A stretch of 64,000 nucleotides of DNA from Coptis chinensis. Taxonomy: Eukaryota; Streptophyta; Magnoliopsida; Ranunculales; Ranunculaceae. The notes below the pieces were generated by a model. That model was not told the DNA's origin. It did no database searches and saw only the letters and a program-made list of their open reading frames with translations. The stretch is taken from NCBI GenBank assembly GCA_015680905.1, contig CM027378.1:40335001-40399000 (forward strand), in the 5' to 3' direction. Shown in pieces: positions 46,022 through 59,624 of the stretch (the stretch's first letter is position 1; each line of letters opens with the position of its first letter). The position numbers and the translations under genes are program-made.

Positions 46022-47836
46022 ATGTTGTCCAAGAATATTGTGACAAGACTTTCCCAAAAAATGATGTATGTGCATCAATTCTTATCCTTTGAAGACTCTG
46101 ATTTCGGCACAGATCATTATAAGGAAGAGACCAATAATAGCTTGGCATCAGTTCCCTTGTACAATTCGGATGATAATCCACCCAAATATAAAGAAAACCC
46201 ACCAGCCCAAGTGTTCACTATGGAAGAACAAAAACCTGTGGAAACCTTGTTACCCAAATCACCCACATCTGACTTACAAACTCTCCCTCCTGACTTAAAA
46301 TACATTTATCTTGATTCTGATAGCACCCATCTCATCATCATTTCATCCCAGCTAACAAAAAAGGAAGAAAAACATCTGATAAGGGTGATTCAAAAACATC
46401 GTTTTGCAATTGGTTGGTCTATTAATGATATAAAAGGAATTGATCAAAAAATTTGCACTCACAGAATTCATCTAGAAGAGAATTCTAAGACTTCTAGAGA
46501 ACCACAGCGTCGATTAAATCCAGCTATGAAAGAATTAGTGAGGGAAGAGATATTACGATTACTGGATGTAGGAATCATTTATCCTATATCTGACAGCGAG
46601 TGGGTTAGTCCTATCCATGTGGTACCAAAGAAATCTAGGATTACTATGGTCGATAATATAGATGGAGAGTTAATTCCAGAATGAGTTCCTATCATGTGGA
46701 TGATTTATATTGATTACAGGATGATAAATGTTGTCACAAGGAAAGATCACTTTCCATTGCCATTTATTGATCAGATGCTTGAACACCTAGCAGGATATGC
46801 TTATTACTGTTTCTTGGATGGGTACTCAGGATATTTTCAGATTTTAATTGATGAAACTGATCAAGAAAAGACCACCTTCACTTGTCCTTTCGGAACCTGT
46901 GATTATGCACGTATACCCTTCGGTCTCTACAATGCACCTGCCACATTTCAACGCTGCATGTTACACATTTTCAGTGATATGGTGGAAAGATTCATGGAAG
47001 TTTTTATGGATGATTTTTCTCTCTATGGGGATTCCTTCGACGATTGTCTATCCAACCTTTCTAAAGTATTGGCGCATTGTCATGAAAAGAATCTAGTCCT
47101 CAATTGGGAGAAATGTCACTTTATGGTTAAAAAGGGAATAATGTTCAGTCACATAGTGTCTAAAAATGGTATAAAGGTTGATAAAGCTAAAATGGATAAA
47201 ATTTCTACTCTACCTAATCTGTGAAACATCCGTGATATACAAGCCTTTTTAGGCCACTCTGGTTTTTATAGAAGATTCATTCAAAATTTCTCAAAAACTG
47301 CTAAACCTTTAACCATTTTTCGTATAAAAGATACACCCTTTGAGTTTAATTCAGATTGCATACAGGCTTTTGAAACTTTGAAACCCACCTTAATAACTGC
47401 TCCTATAATTCAACCTCCTAATAGGTCGAAACCTTTTGAGCTCACGTGTGACGCTAGCGACTATGCTGCTGGCGCCATACTAGGTCAAAAACATGATAAT
47501 ACATAGACAGTTATTTACTATGCAAGTAAAATGTTAAATGAAGCTCAACAGAATTATACAACCACCAAAAAATAATTTTTAGCCATTATCTATGCTTTAG
47601 ACAAGTTTTTCCCTTATTTGGTAGGTTCAAACACCATAGTTTATACCGATCATGCAGCACTTAGGTACCTTCTCGCAAAGAAGGATGCTAAGTAGAGATT
47701 AATCCGATGGATCCTTCTCCTACAGGAGTTCACATTAAAGATTAAAGATAAAAAAGGAGTTGAAAACGTGGTAGCCGACCACCTCTCTAGATTAACCAAT
47801 GATAGTAACAATAATTCCGAGTCCATTTCATATTCT
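46022..47836 (+). pseudogene. Element F reverse transcriptase and RNase H (fossil)
   Basis: It carries [98 protein letters not shown] and the active-site segment MEVFMDDFSLYGDSFDDC, then NWEKCHFMVKKGIM. RNase H follows with LTCDASDYAAGAILGQ and [17 protein letters not shown], ending [16 protein letters not shown]. Fossil. Confidence 0.9.
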
Positions 47837-49000
47837 CACTACACCATTTGGGTGATATTGCAATAGTTGAGATTTTTCATTACTAACGCTTATTCATCCG
47901 TTAGAAAATTATTCACAGTTATGATCTGTTGGAAATACTATCACCCATTGCTGAAATACTTGAATAACTATGTAACATTTCTTTAGATATTTAGTGACGT
48001 TTCTCTATACGTTAGAAATTAGGAAAGTAAAAAAAGAAAAAGAAAAAAACACATTGGAAAAAAAAAACTTAAGCGAGAGTTTTTCACCACTCGTGCTCAT
48101 CGAAAAGAAGGGAAAAGTGGAAAACATATTGCCCTAAAGAGTACGGTTGTTCCTCACTCGGTGAGTCATCCCTCTCCTCTCCTCTTCATTCCTTTAGTTT
48201 TTTTTTTTTTTTTCTCTTCTTCTTCCTTCCTCCTTGCACAAATTGTCTAGAATTTTGATTTTGGTTTTGTTTTGCCAGGGTTAGTTTTGATTTTGATTTT
48301 TGTTTTCTATGGCTAGGGTTTTGAGATTTTGGAGTAATTGTTCGATCTATTGAAAGAAGGGTTCTCTTTAACAGAGGTAAGTAATTGTTGGTCACGGTTG
48401 GGGTTTAATTTTTAAAGAATCTAGTACAAGATTGTTTTGAAATGAAAAAAAATAGATTTTTATTGGCATCTCGTTGAAGATTGATTTCTAAGTTTTCTAA
48501 GTAACATGTTTATCTCTGTTTCTGAAGGTTCTAATTCAAATGTTGGACAAGATGAGAGCGTTTCCATTTAATGGCTATATCATACTTGTGTGTTAGTTTC
48601 CTATTTTTATGAGATGCACCAAGATCATATTTATTTAAGGTAGTTAGCTGAAGGTACAAATTTATTGACAGGGAGTAGTGGCATGGTCTTTGCTGTAAAG
48701 TTATGCCCTGCTAGGGTGGCACAACTAGAAATTCTCAAGATGGAGTCACAAATCTTATTGGGAGTTATCTACCCATCTCTTGAGGAGATGGTCGAGCATA
48801 ACATGCCATTGCTGGTACTTTCTTTCGTATCGTAGATAGATACTTGCATGCTTAAAACTTGTATTCTGGGTCTAAAGTCATCACTTTAAGTTGTGTCTGA
48901 TCCTTCTTTTGAATCTTTTCCATACTCCACAATGCTGAATAAGCATGTTACAGTGTAAGTTTTTCCTAAGCATTTAGCCCTACAGAAGCTACTTCATGAG
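47837..49000 (+). mobile_element. Insert H in element F, with plant-gene-like sequence
   Basis: F is interrupted after the RNase H (near ISYSH) and resumes near 61345 with PDKHIYVILSTPWYADIV. H begins cactacaccatttggg and carries near-repeats (cttattcatccgttagaaaa, ttctctatacgttagaaat) that could be subterminal. From 48130 it looks like a plant gene 5' leader (CT-rich, then ctatggctagggttttg). No right end was found; G lies at its right. Class unknown, with CACTA-like or a gene-capture element possible. Confidence 0.45.
48672..48814 (+). pseudogene. Captured exon-like fragment in H
   Basis: An open 143-bp stretch between an acceptor-like ttattgacag and a donor-like ctg|gtactt encodes GMVFAVKLCPARVAQLEILK, then MESQILLGVIYPSLEEMVEH. 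I do not recognise the protein. The codons look real, and the setting (5' leader and intron-like AT-rich sequence upstream) suggests part of a host gene carried by H. Confidence 0.35.
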
Positions 49001-49005
49001 GTTGG

Positions 49006-50364
49006 TGGTAAGAGTGAAATGAATAGTCTACCTACGAAATGAACTATGGTTCCACAACGTAAGTAAACTAAACTTTTCCTTTTACGTGGTTGATTATCAA
49101 AGAATTCTACTCTCAATCCTATGAGATATAGTGGAGTAGATAAGTTCGCTCCACCTAGTAGTGCTCTAGCATGGATGTTTTCTAATCTAACTAGTCGTTT
49201 TTAAGTCTATGAGAGTTTTACGAAGGGAATTATACTACGATGCAACTACCCACAAGATGCAACTAGTCGGTTATCGGAATACTAAGGGAATGCTACGTTG
49301 ATTCTATGATAAGGAGTTAGAGGGGGATTGATTCCACCTTAACTCAACTTAATCCACTAACGACGAATCGTCGTAATCCGAATTTGAATGGCTTCGCGAA
49401 CAATTGGTTATTCCTAATCTCTAATTATACATGGCATTTCTACCAATCATAACTAGCATGTGAACAATTAAACCCATTCTCATGGTGAACTAATCATTTC
49501 TAGAGTGGAATAGAAAATACGACGACTCTACGATAATCGGAATCAAGCTTTCATCAAGGCTTCACAACCCCCTCTAATGGAGGTTTAGCCTTGAATCATT
49601 CTGCAATCATTTCCATTTATATTAAAACTAAACATAATATAAAGCATTGAAATTTATTTAATTGAACAATAATGAAATCTAATTTAATGACTAAATTGAA
49701 CTAAGGACATGAATTGAAATTAGATCTAGAATTGGAATTGACAAAATCGAAATGGATAAAGAATACTACTTTATTTATCTAATCAATCAAGAACAATGAT
49801 TCAGAGATTTAATCTAAAACAAGAATTTAAATGGAACTAAAACTTAATTTAATTAATAAAACTAGATCTATAATTCTATATCTTAATTTAGGTCTAACTA
49901 GCTACCATTAATGAAGAGCTAAGCTTTTGTTTTTATACATCCAGATCCAAAATTCGTGCATGGGCTTGGAGCCAGGGTTTGGGCCAGAGAATCAGGCCCA
50001 AAACCCAATTCTTCCAGTCCAAAAAGGCCTCTTCAGCTGCAGTTGACTTCCACAGACTTTTCGTCCACTTCTGCTCCTCTGATTGGGTCAAGGCTTGGAC
50101 CATTACAAAGCTCTTTCCGAGCCGGTCGTTTTGACATAAGGTATGCCCAATTCGAGGTCCGAGTCCAAAGATACGGCTTTCGGAAGTTCTCACGACTTTT
50201 GCTCCTCAGATCTCGCTAAAGTGGTACATTTCTCGCACATAATGGACTTTGAAGCCCGAAATGCATAAAAACGCGTGTCGGTGTTAACTCTTACTTATTA
50301 TTCACATAATTGGTCTAACAAGATGATTATTAAGGGGTTAAAACTACAGTTTTGGCTCTTATCA
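49006..50364 (-). repeat. 3' LTR of element G
   Basis: Minus-strand start is TGATAAGAGCCAAAACTG and the end is CTTACCA. The polypurine tract GTTTGGGGTGG adjoins it at 50365-50376. Confidence 0.92.
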
Positions 50365-50383
50365 AACCACCCCAAACAAAGAT

Positions 50384-50403
50384 TTTGCTTGTCCTCAAGC
50401 AAA
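50384..50403 (-). other. AGGA hairpin at the polypurine tract of G
   Basis: Minus strand TTTGCTTG-AGGA-CAAGCAAA, an 8-bp stem, then ATCTTTGTTTGGGGTGG. Confidence 0.7.
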
Positions 50404-51344
50404 TATGAGAAATTAGAATAAGTGACCAAAAATGGAGTTCTAACTACTCTCGTTTACTGAGTGCGATTGCATTGACCATATGCAACAAGGCCTTAAACCA
50501 CTAGGAATTCCCTAGTGGACGAGTTATAGCCTCGTGAGAGTTTTCCAAAGAAGGTACTCACAAACTTCATCTATACTACAACGACTAAGAAAATAAAACT
50601 ATTGTTTCCTTATTCATGCTCAACTATCTATACATCTCTCTAGCAATTACATCGAATAACCAGTCAAAACCCTAAGTTAATATATGCATAATAATCAATC
50701 ATCTACAATACACATATATACAATGAGTAGTACTATCAAATGTTTAGCGGGGTTGTTTAGAAGAACTTCGGAATAAGCGTCCCCTAAGTAGGTTCTCACA
50801 ATAATAGTCAAGAAACAACACTCGATTTTTCACTCAAGTTTAGTTACTCCGATTAATGCAAGTGGGCACACTTTACCTTACAATCTCCATGACAACAAGG
50901 AAGCCGGGTCAATCAAACACATCCCACACTTACTATCACACTAACCTATTCCTAATTGAGCTAGAGGTCTTTATTAGGTGTTCACGGGGATTAGGAGATG
51001 GTTTAAGAAGGAAGGAAATGGATATTCAAAAGGACAAGTATGAGATAATAGAGTCTTCAGATTATGTAACTTAGAGAAAACCTTGTTATTTTCTTTTTGC
51101 TTCTATACTTTGTTTCCATCCTTAGCCATATTTTTCTTTTTTCTTTTCTTTGGCTTTTTGACTCCCTTTTATTCTATTTTTTTTTGGAGTTTTATTTTAT
51201 TTCTATTTTTCTTTTCTTTGGATGGAAACTTCTTTTCTTTATTTTCCAAAACTAACAATTTTTTTGTTTACACGTGTTTTTCTCTTCTTCTTTCTTCACT
51301 CATTCTATTCTCGGACTTATTCTAAATTGGGTAGGTTGATTTAT

Positions 51345-51346
<2 letters not shown>

Positions 51347-51378
<32 letters not shown>
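51347..51378. repeat. (T)n run
   Basis: 32 consecutive T inside the 3' region of G. Confidence 0.95.
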
Positions 51379-51379
<1 letters not shown>

Positions 51380-51962
51380 TTTTGGGTAAAGGAATTGTGG
51401 TTTATGGAAGGGGCTAATGAAAGGCTCGAGTGGCGACTAGCGAAAAATAATTCATAGGTTTGAATTTCTGGCTATATCGATCCAAAGAGCGCCTAAATTC
51501 TCACTTAGGATATGGTTTAGTGATCAAGCAAGTGGGCGGTGATTTCTCTATCCGATTTTACTTCTCCCTTGTGTCATTTCTCAAATGTTTCGGCTCATAT
51601 AAGGCTTTAGGCTATATTCTCACAGGATTTGTAGAATAAGTACTCTAGCCTAGATTTCAAAACTTACTGCTAACAATCATAGATACTCATGTAATATATT
51701 TATAGATAGATGCAAAGATTATTACCTCACGATTAACCTAAGTTTCTAACAATTATTACGATGCAAATGCTATGTGAGACTTCTAGATTGTTAAAAGCAT
51801 GGAGAAAGAAACAATACCAATATTCCTAAGTGTATAGCATGACTTATTTATTTATAATTTTAAATTTTTGAAATTTTAACTATAAAACAAATGCATATTA
51901 TGTCTATCTATATCTTAACAGATGTCTTAATTACACGTGTTTCTATGCCCCCAACAAAAAGC

Positions 51963-51982
51963 ATGCTTTGTCCTCAAAGCAT
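51963..51982 (-). other. AGGA hairpin at an internal polypurine-like run of G
   Basis: Minus strand ATGCTTTG-AGGA-CAAAGCAT, an 8-bp stem, then GCTTTTTGTTGGGGGCA. Confidence 0.7.
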
Positions 51983-52187
51983 TTAAATAAAGAGGGTAGG
52001 AAAAATACCATTGAAACGCCGTGAATTTCGTGAACATCCGCAAAACAAAGTTAGAACGCACTAATATAGGAAATAAAACCCATTACAACTCTATAAGAGT
52101 TCTACCCATTATGGGGTTAACCTAATTAAATTGCTTGGGACATAAGCAGACACTAACAGAAACTAAAACTTACCTCCACTCCCGTTG

Positions 52188-55036
52188 TTATTCGTCATCT
52201 TCGTCATCCTCTACTTCTATAAAGAAGTGAGGTTCCTTCGGCCCCTGCCATGCTATGATAATTTGCCGGGCTTCACGCCATTTATCATCTATGGTTGCTA
52301 ACCTATTAAGCCACTTTGGTCCGATGGGGTGTAGGGTGCAACCCGGTGAGGTTGTATCCGCCACCCATGCCAAGTCATTGCAACGGAAAGATCGAATAAT
52401 ACTATTGGTGGGTCGCACCGTCTACCTTTAATCCAATCCGTGAAACGTGTACAAAAACAGGAAAGAAACATAGCATAATACGTGAAATTAAAACAGGCAT
52501 AAGAAGGTACTTATGCCTCATGGTATAGGCTCGTGCTAAACTAGACATCAAAGTTCGGAAGGTCATAGAATCGGCGCCCATTGGCTAAAGCAAGGAAAAA
52601 CGCCGCAAGTGGCGCCATTCACGTAAGAAAAAAGCGCCATTCCCCTAAAATGTTTAGCATAATCCAAAACATAACAGTTCCTATGTTCATGGACAGCTAC
52701 CAAGAGGCAACGCGTTATAGTCCCCTTGGTCCTCAATACTGAAAATGCCCCCGCCCCATAAGCCTCGTGCAAAGACTCATAAGTGTAGACATGCATATTA
52801 TCGAATCTAATAGCACCATGGGTCTTGTATCTCAAATGGGCATAGCAAGTCCAAGAACAAATGCTAGCAAGAACCCGTAATCTCCATTGGTTCATCGTCA
52901 ATGTTGATGGAGAACACTTGTTCTCCGTCCGGTCTCTCAAAGAAAATGCAGTTATTATAAAAATAAGATGCAAGTCTTTGGAGAATAAAGTTCACCCGGT
53001 CTTACCATAAGAGGTTCCCACCAACATATGTGATCACCTCAAAACCAAGCACCGTAAGTAGTGCTTTGGAACAAATCTTCGAAAGACTGTTCGGTATCAA
53101 TATTGGAGATGTCATCTCAAAATTACGCTTTGGAATAGCTGCGAATGATCCGATACTACGCCAAAAAACCGGAAAATTTCTAGTCCGGAGAAGTCGCGCT
53201 GGCCTTAACTTAGGCGGCTCTTTGTATTTTTGATTTCCGATAACTTAGCTGGTCGCTATGACTTGCCGCCGGCCTCGACCAAATTTTTCTCGACAGAATT
53301 GTAGAGCTGAAATCCAACTAGACTAGCGCTGGCCCGAAGTTGCAGTTTTGTGAAAATGGAGACGAAACGGGGAATCGCGGGTGTGAAGGGTGAGTGATGG
53401 AGTTTAGGTGTAGTGTGAGTTGTGAGGATAGATTGTATCAAGTTTATATAGGTTTAAAGTTGCTAGAATGGATCGGAAAGTTGCCAAAACTAATTACTGG
53501 CAGCTTCCTGAAATCCTAAAATTTCCAAACTCGAAAACGGAAACAACTCATCTCCTCGGATTCTAATTCAAACCCAAAGATTCTTATTTGGATTTTATGA
53601 CTGAATGTACCTATTTAATCTAGATTTCATCCTACAATGATTCTCAATCACGATATGCCTAAACTACCATATTTTCACCTTACTCCGCAAAGAAATTCTA
53701 ACAGTAGGGTTTTTTATTAAGAATACAGCTTGAAATAATCAAACCACCCCCAAACAAGTTGGGAAGGTGGGGTCAATATGAAACAAGCACACAAAATGAA
53801 AATAAACCCTTATATTATAATTTCATTCGGAGTATCACTACAAGATTCGTGATTCTTGAAATAAAAGTTACATTACAATAAAGACAACAAAAGTAAATAA
53901 AACAACAACTTATAAAACACAAATAACTACCACTATCACTCCTCATCCTCTCTAAACACCTCGCCACTGGTGGCGGAGGGCACAGACTCGAGTGGTGGCT
54001 CCCGGGCTCCGAAGGTCCAAGCAGCGATCGTCGCCGTCGACGACGCCATGCCTAGTAGGCCGTGGTCCTCGAGGCGAGTCCGTCTGAGGTGGGAAGCGTG
54101 CTAGCATATCCACTCTAAACCGGGCTACCGGCTTCCATCTCACCCTCTCCTGCTCCCATCTCTCATCCTCCCCTCCGGGTGCGGATCTCGAAGTTGTGGT
54201 GAATGGTCGCCTGTCGAGTCCGGAGGTCTGCACAGAGAGTGTTGAGTGAACGCATGCCCCTATGTAGCATAGTCATGCGCTCAGCATCAGACCAACACCT
54301 CTGGAAGGCATCCGTATCAAAGCAAGTGCCATCCTCCTCATCCTCCTCCGAATCATCCTGCTGTCCCCCAGCCTCCTCTTCATTCCCAGCTCCACCATCC
54401 TCTTCATCTCTATCCTCAGCCCTCAACCAGACTTGTTGGACACACTCCCTATAGATACGCGGGTTCTTGTGCAGGGTAATGTAAATCCTCTCAGAAGCCG
54501 GAGTTGCCTTCATCTTCAGCATGATCTTAGTAATAAGCACAGGGAGAGGTGCCAAAGACCTTCCGACCCCCGATCATGCTTCAAGAAAAACTCCGGATAC
54601 AGAAATCGCATTTCGCCTCCCCGAGTACCCATAACACGCGGAGGCAGGTCGGACCGATGTCACCGACCTTGACCTTCCCTAGGACATTCCGACCAATCCA
54701 CCGGGTCAGAGCCACCGGTTGGTCCTCGTGGATGCTCGGCGCACACAATGGGAGTTTGATTGTAACTCCCATTGATGACAATAACGCCATCAACGGCTCT
54801 ACCCCCGTCAAAACCCGGGCTCCCGTAGAGTGGCCTCGGATGGATTCTAGGCGAATGCCTAGAATCTCAGCCAACGATCCGTAGTCAACTCCCTTCTCTT
54901 CTTCCTTACCATCACAAAATCCTACTCTCCTCCAACTCCCCGGTGTTGTAGAACCGTCGGACCAAGTCTTCGTGGTAGAAGTCTTCGGTCGAAAGTACCA
55001 CAGACTACTCCGCCTCTCTACTAGCCATTTCGTCAC
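52188..55036 (-). pseudogene. Element G third ORF region in the env position (fossil)
   Basis: The minus strand carries, in order, TKWLVERRSSLWYFRPK and SLAEILGIRLESIRGHSTG (55036-54581), an acidic tract (EEDEEDGTCFDTDAFQRCW) near 54320, the TYESLHEAYGAGAFSVL block shared with B (52563-52973), and DDKWREARQIIIAWQGPKEP with an acidic tail (52188-52418). It is the extra Athila ORF downstream of pol, GC-rich at 53940-55080. No envelope-like membrane features are seen. Fossil. Confidence 0.6.
53192..53332 (-). repeat. GC-rich short-repeat cluster within the third-ORF region of G
   Basis: Units around GTCGCGCTGGCC, AGCTGGTCGC and AGCGCTGGCC recur among AT-rich sequence. The same word, GCTGGTCGC, marks the leader cluster of G (59625-59780). 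Confidence 0.6.
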
Positions 55037-56809
55037 CGTGAAAACGGCGCGAAATGGTCCGAGGAAACCCGCCTCGGTATGATTCGGCGTTGAGCCATTT
55101 AGAGTTTGATTACGGTTTGGGGTTTGTAGAGGGTGTGGTAGTTGTGGTTTAACTTGACCGACCTAAAGAAAAGTGGTGGTGGTGGAGTGGTGGCGCGCGC
55201 AACAACAATTTTTGAAATTTTTGGTCGCTTTTGTTGGGTTAAATTGGTGGAGTTTGTTTTGATTGGTGTTTGAAGTCGATTTGGGGTTGGGATTTGATTT
55301 TTTGGCGTGGGTTTATGGTATTTCTTTTTAATTTTGATTTTTCTAGGTTTGGAGGTTGTTAATGGCGGTGGAAGATGGAAAAGATGAACTGTTGCGTGAG
55401 AATGTAAGAGCCGAAGCCTCCATGGGCGCCAAGGGCGCTGAAGTTCGCCCAAGCCCAAAATCGAAATTTTCGATTTTTTTTAATTTCAAATCAAAATTCC
55501 CGCCCGTTACATGTCCGATTTTTGCGAATGAGATATGGAAATGATCAGGAGAGAATTTCCTATCCAATGATCCATAAAACACTCTATTCCGACTTCGGAT
55601 GACATACGAGATAGTGGAAAACGCCTCGAAGTGCGTGCATGACGTAAGTTATCGCTTACGAATGAAATCTAAATGAATAGATCATGTCAATCCGAATCGT
55701 AATACAATAAAACGGCCTAAGCAACTCTAATGGGACATAAAACATTTTAGTACAGAAACACAAAACACCCCCCCCCAAACAAATTTTTTACAACGAAGCT
55801 TAGAAAATTTGTTTTAGCAAAATAAGTCTTTTAAAGTCGATTCGAGACTTCATAGATTACTATGTTTATTTTATTTTTTATTTTTTATTTTAGTTTTAGA
55901 AGGAAAAACAATAAGCAATAAAGACATAATTCACACCATAGAGAAACATGACTTAAAAATCCGAGAAAACATGCAAGAGTGGAAAACGTGAACTATGTGA
56001 ACCGTGGACTTAGGATCCGTACTTTACAGCCACACACTCCATAGGGAGGGCCCGTTACCTTAATGGTGCACTCACCAATATATTAAAGTGAAAGGAATTG
56101 CACCAAACACGAAGTTGAGTCGTTTATAGTCGATACTCGAGACTTTATCTAAAACATATGTATGAACATGCAGTTGATCATATATCAACAACCTAAATAG
56201 TTGTGGATCATTCCATAAATAAATATCGAGGAAACATATCCAAACACAATGAAACACCAAGATTTCCTACGACCACGGCCTAGTGGAATCCAAACGGTTG
56301 GATAACCCTATTGTGTAACCTATCATGCACCTTATTTTTCATTTTGAATGAGTGGGTGTTCTAGTAAATAAGTGTGGAAAAGTGAATGGTTGTGGAGAAT
56401 ATGGTAGATATGGATAAGTTTTAGAAAGACAGCTTGTACACAATGAGGATGTGGTTTTAGCATCGAACTCATTCATTGTGTGTGTAGGACTGCCTCAATT
56501 CTGAAAATGAAGGTGTCAAATAGGTTGTCCTTCCTTCCGTATCCGCCGTTTGCTAGGAGGATTTAAAAATTATGAAGCACGGGAGAAACAAGAGGCTCGA
56601 GTGCAAACTCGAGAGGTTCCTTTGAAAGGGTGGAAGGAGGGGAATCGATGTGGATGTTGTGCAAGTTAGTTCTTGATAGGGTGAATTGTCACCTACTCGA
56701 AGAAACTCATCAAATTCCTCATCAAGATTGGTCATATCCACATTACTATGGTAGTCCTCTACATCTTTGAGAAAGTTATCTATCCCGGCCCTCATCAATA
56801 ATATGTGTA
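55037..56809 (-). other. Spacer region of G between protease and third ORF
   Basis: Non-coding or unrecognised. It contains a polypurine-like run (minus strand GTTTGGGGGGGGGTGT, 55768-55784) and the ccttaatggtgcac block (56056) that in B lies just after integrase. Confidence 0.6.
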
Positions 56810-57945
56810 TCGACTAGTGTAGGAATGAAAATGTTGGAGTCCGACTTTCCAAAGGAAAGAATTTTCGCATATGACTATCGGGAACGTGTTGTTGAAATAA
56901 TCTCGAGCAAAGCTCGATCATGCTAACCTCTCCATCCATAGACGAATCGGGTAATCGTGTCCTTGTTTTAAAAACATTGACTTCAACAAAGAAGATGGCC
57001 AAAAGACATGGACATTGAACCATCACGGCAATTAATGAGCCGCGATTGGCAGCTTGCCAAGAAAGGACGCCCCTAAAATGATCGGACAGAGTCGCTAGCG
57101 ACTTTCAGATCGAGGACTACAAAAATCAGCCGGATAGTAGAAATCATGCACTTTTACAAGCACATTTTCGACTACACCCTTAGGGTACTTAATAGACCGA
57201 TCGACCTAATTGCAACGCCATTTTAGTGGGTTGCATTTTGTCTAGACCTATTTGTCTATACAAATAAAATGGGAGTACGTTAACACTAGCCCCCGTGTCT
57301 AATAACGCGTGGTCGATAGGAATCTCCTAAGGTGCATTATGCAATGGGGCTACCCGGGTCCTTGTACTTAACAATTCCATTATGTTCGATAAGGTTGGGA
57401 ATTGTTCGCTTAAAAAGGCGCCTTTTGGTATATTTGTCTTACGCCTAGTAGTACACAATTCCTTAAGAAACTTAGCATGGTGTGGTAGCTTTTTATAGCT
57501 TCGAGGAAAGGAAGGTTTATAGTTAGATTCTTGAAAACGCCCCTAATCTCCTCGTAAAGTTGTATCTCTAGTTAACATGGCTAATTTTTGTGGAAACGGT
57601 GGTTTCTGTCTATATTTAGCAATGGTATCACCTGGATGTTTAACTGTGGCTTTATGTTTCTTAGGTTGTGTTGTAACTGGTACCTCTACAGTGGTAGGCT
57701 CTTCAGTTTCCATTTCGGTATCTTGTAAAAGAGCAGGTGTAGGGGCTACTGGTGGGGTAACTATAGGCATAGTTACCTTGTTATCAACCACTCTGCCAGA
57801 ACGGAGAGTGGTGATGGCATTTATCTCACCTACATTTTCATATTCATTACTAGTATTATCGGTGACCTCAAAGGCTGTGTTTGTTGTTTTAGGATTAGGT
57901 ATTGCGTTACCTGGAAACACACCTTTGGGTTGGGCTTTATCTTGA
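56810..57945 (-). pseudogene. Element G linker and protease region (fossil)
   Basis: The minus strand shows NAITTLRSGRVVDNKVTMPI, VPVTTQPKKHKATVKHPG, YRQKPPFPQKLAMLTRDT, and then eroded retropepsin sequence parallel to 28600-29400 of B. Fossil. Confidence 0.75.
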
Positions 57946-57999
57946 GCCAACTGTTGGGTTAAATTATTAACGGATTGTAGAAGCTGTTGGTTAGATTGA

Positions 58000-59270
58000 G
58001 CCATGGTTTGGAAAAGTTTTTGGCTCACTTGTATGAAGGTGTCAAGACGATCCGGTTGGGTGGGTGTAGTGTTCACGGGTGTTGTTACTGGAACTATTTC
58101 CCGTGAATTATTTATTGGTGGATTTTGATAGTTATTATTTACCTAACGATACCTCTATTAGCATTATAATTATTATAATTACCTTGACCTTGTGCTTGAC
58201 CTTGTCGAGGTTGCACTTGGTTGTTATAATTATTAAAATTACCCCCCGACCACGCCCTTGTCTTGGTGGGGCTTGGTTAAAGCTTTGCGTGAGGCCTAAC
58301 ATATTGATTATTGTACCCTCGAGGTGTGACTTGTTGGTTATTTCTCCAACCGGTTGGGATTTTGTCTCCAAGGGCGTTAGGTTCACTATTAATGGAACAA
58401 GCCCGCTCATAGGCTATAGGACGATGGGAATCGGGATGCTCGGGACTCCAAATGTAAACTACATGGATTTGAATTTACATTCATAACGGGGATTGGCTTT
58501 TGTTGTACGTGAAATGGCATCTACCTTTTAGTGAGGGATTCAATTAGAGTTTTAAGCTCGATCTGATTTAACCTCAAACATACCGGGTAGCCTTAATCGT
58601 AGAAGAAGAACTAGCGAGCGGGGATATCATCACTACCCCCGTTGTTATTTCGCTTTAGTTTGATCCTCTAAAAATTTATAAGCCTCCGAGGCTCCTTTAC
58701 TTAAGAAACTACCCCATTCATTATGTCAAGGACTTCTTTATGGTGATGTTGAAGTCCTTTGAAAAAGGCACGAACTAACGTGTCTTTTGCTAAGTTATGG
58801 TGTGGACACTCTATAAGCAGATCGGTGAAACGATTCCAAGCCTCCTGAAAATGATTCATGAGGATTTTGTCGAAAAGAAATGAATCTTGGAAAGCATCTC
58901 ATCCGTTTTTAGGGGTGGGTAAAAATGTTCCATAAACAAATTGAACAAGTTTAGCCCACGAAGTCCACAGAAATTAGGCTTTGGGCAGTTAACCAAGACG
59001 CCTTTATCGGGCTAAGGTGAAAGGGAATACCCTTAATTTAATTTGTTCAACCAACCGTAGGATGGTGGAATGTTGTTAGGACTTGTTCAATCCTACGCGA
59101 TGTGTTTGTAAGGTTTTTCATGGTCTAAACCATGAAACACGGGTAACAAATTAAAAATATTTGGAGGGATTCTCAAATCCCGGTGGTCCGCTAGAACGAT
59201 GCAAGATTTGGGGCTATCGCCAAAGCTTTGTAGAAGTCCGAGAGAGGAGTCTCTTTTCTTCCCCATTATA
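58000..59270 (-). pseudogene. Element G gag region (fossil)
   Basis: Eroded gag parallel to 870-2168 and 29765-30953, with MNTTPTQPDRLDTFIQVSQK, LFQTMAQSNQQLLQSVNNL and an asparagine-rich stretch near 58150. Upstream parts match A and B at DNA level (tcctgaaaatgattcatgag at 58842). Fossil. Confidence 0.75.
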
Positions 59271-59624
59271 TCGGTGGTGTGTGTGATATAGTAGCTAGAG
59301 GTGTAGTTTGTGGTATACTAGATAGACTTGTTTGTTGATGTTGTTGTGTATTTACGTTAGGTGTTTTGTTCGCCGCACCTTAATCTCATGCAAGGCTAAG
59401 TCGAGCTTAACTAAACATGCAACACTCCAAACAATTCGATGTACTAGTATAAACCTCTAACAGGAGATCGCGGTGTGGAAGAAAGGAATACCTGATTAGG
59501 CCCTTGCTTCGCTTATGAATAAGCGTCTTGTATGCGCGTGTTCGTGTATATAAGAGAATAAAACACTGAAAAACTTGACAACTCGAAGTTCAAGCAAACC
59601 GTGGAAATCGAAATTTCAGCTAAG

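Larger units (their letters stand above)
50365..52187 (-). other. Non-coding 3' region of element G
   Basis: Homologous to 21302-23554 of B, block by block. It holds AGGA hairpins at 50384-50403 and 51963-51982, and a T-run at 51347-51378. Confidence 0.7.

Noticed and set aside
51347-51378. T-run as the poly-A tail of a minus-strand LINE or SINE
   Set aside because: The flanks align with the B 3' region with no extra sequence, so no insertion is needed.
54163-55080. GC-rich block as a CpG island with a host gene
   Set aside because: It lies inside element G between its LTRs and its frames run on with the third-ORF region of that element.
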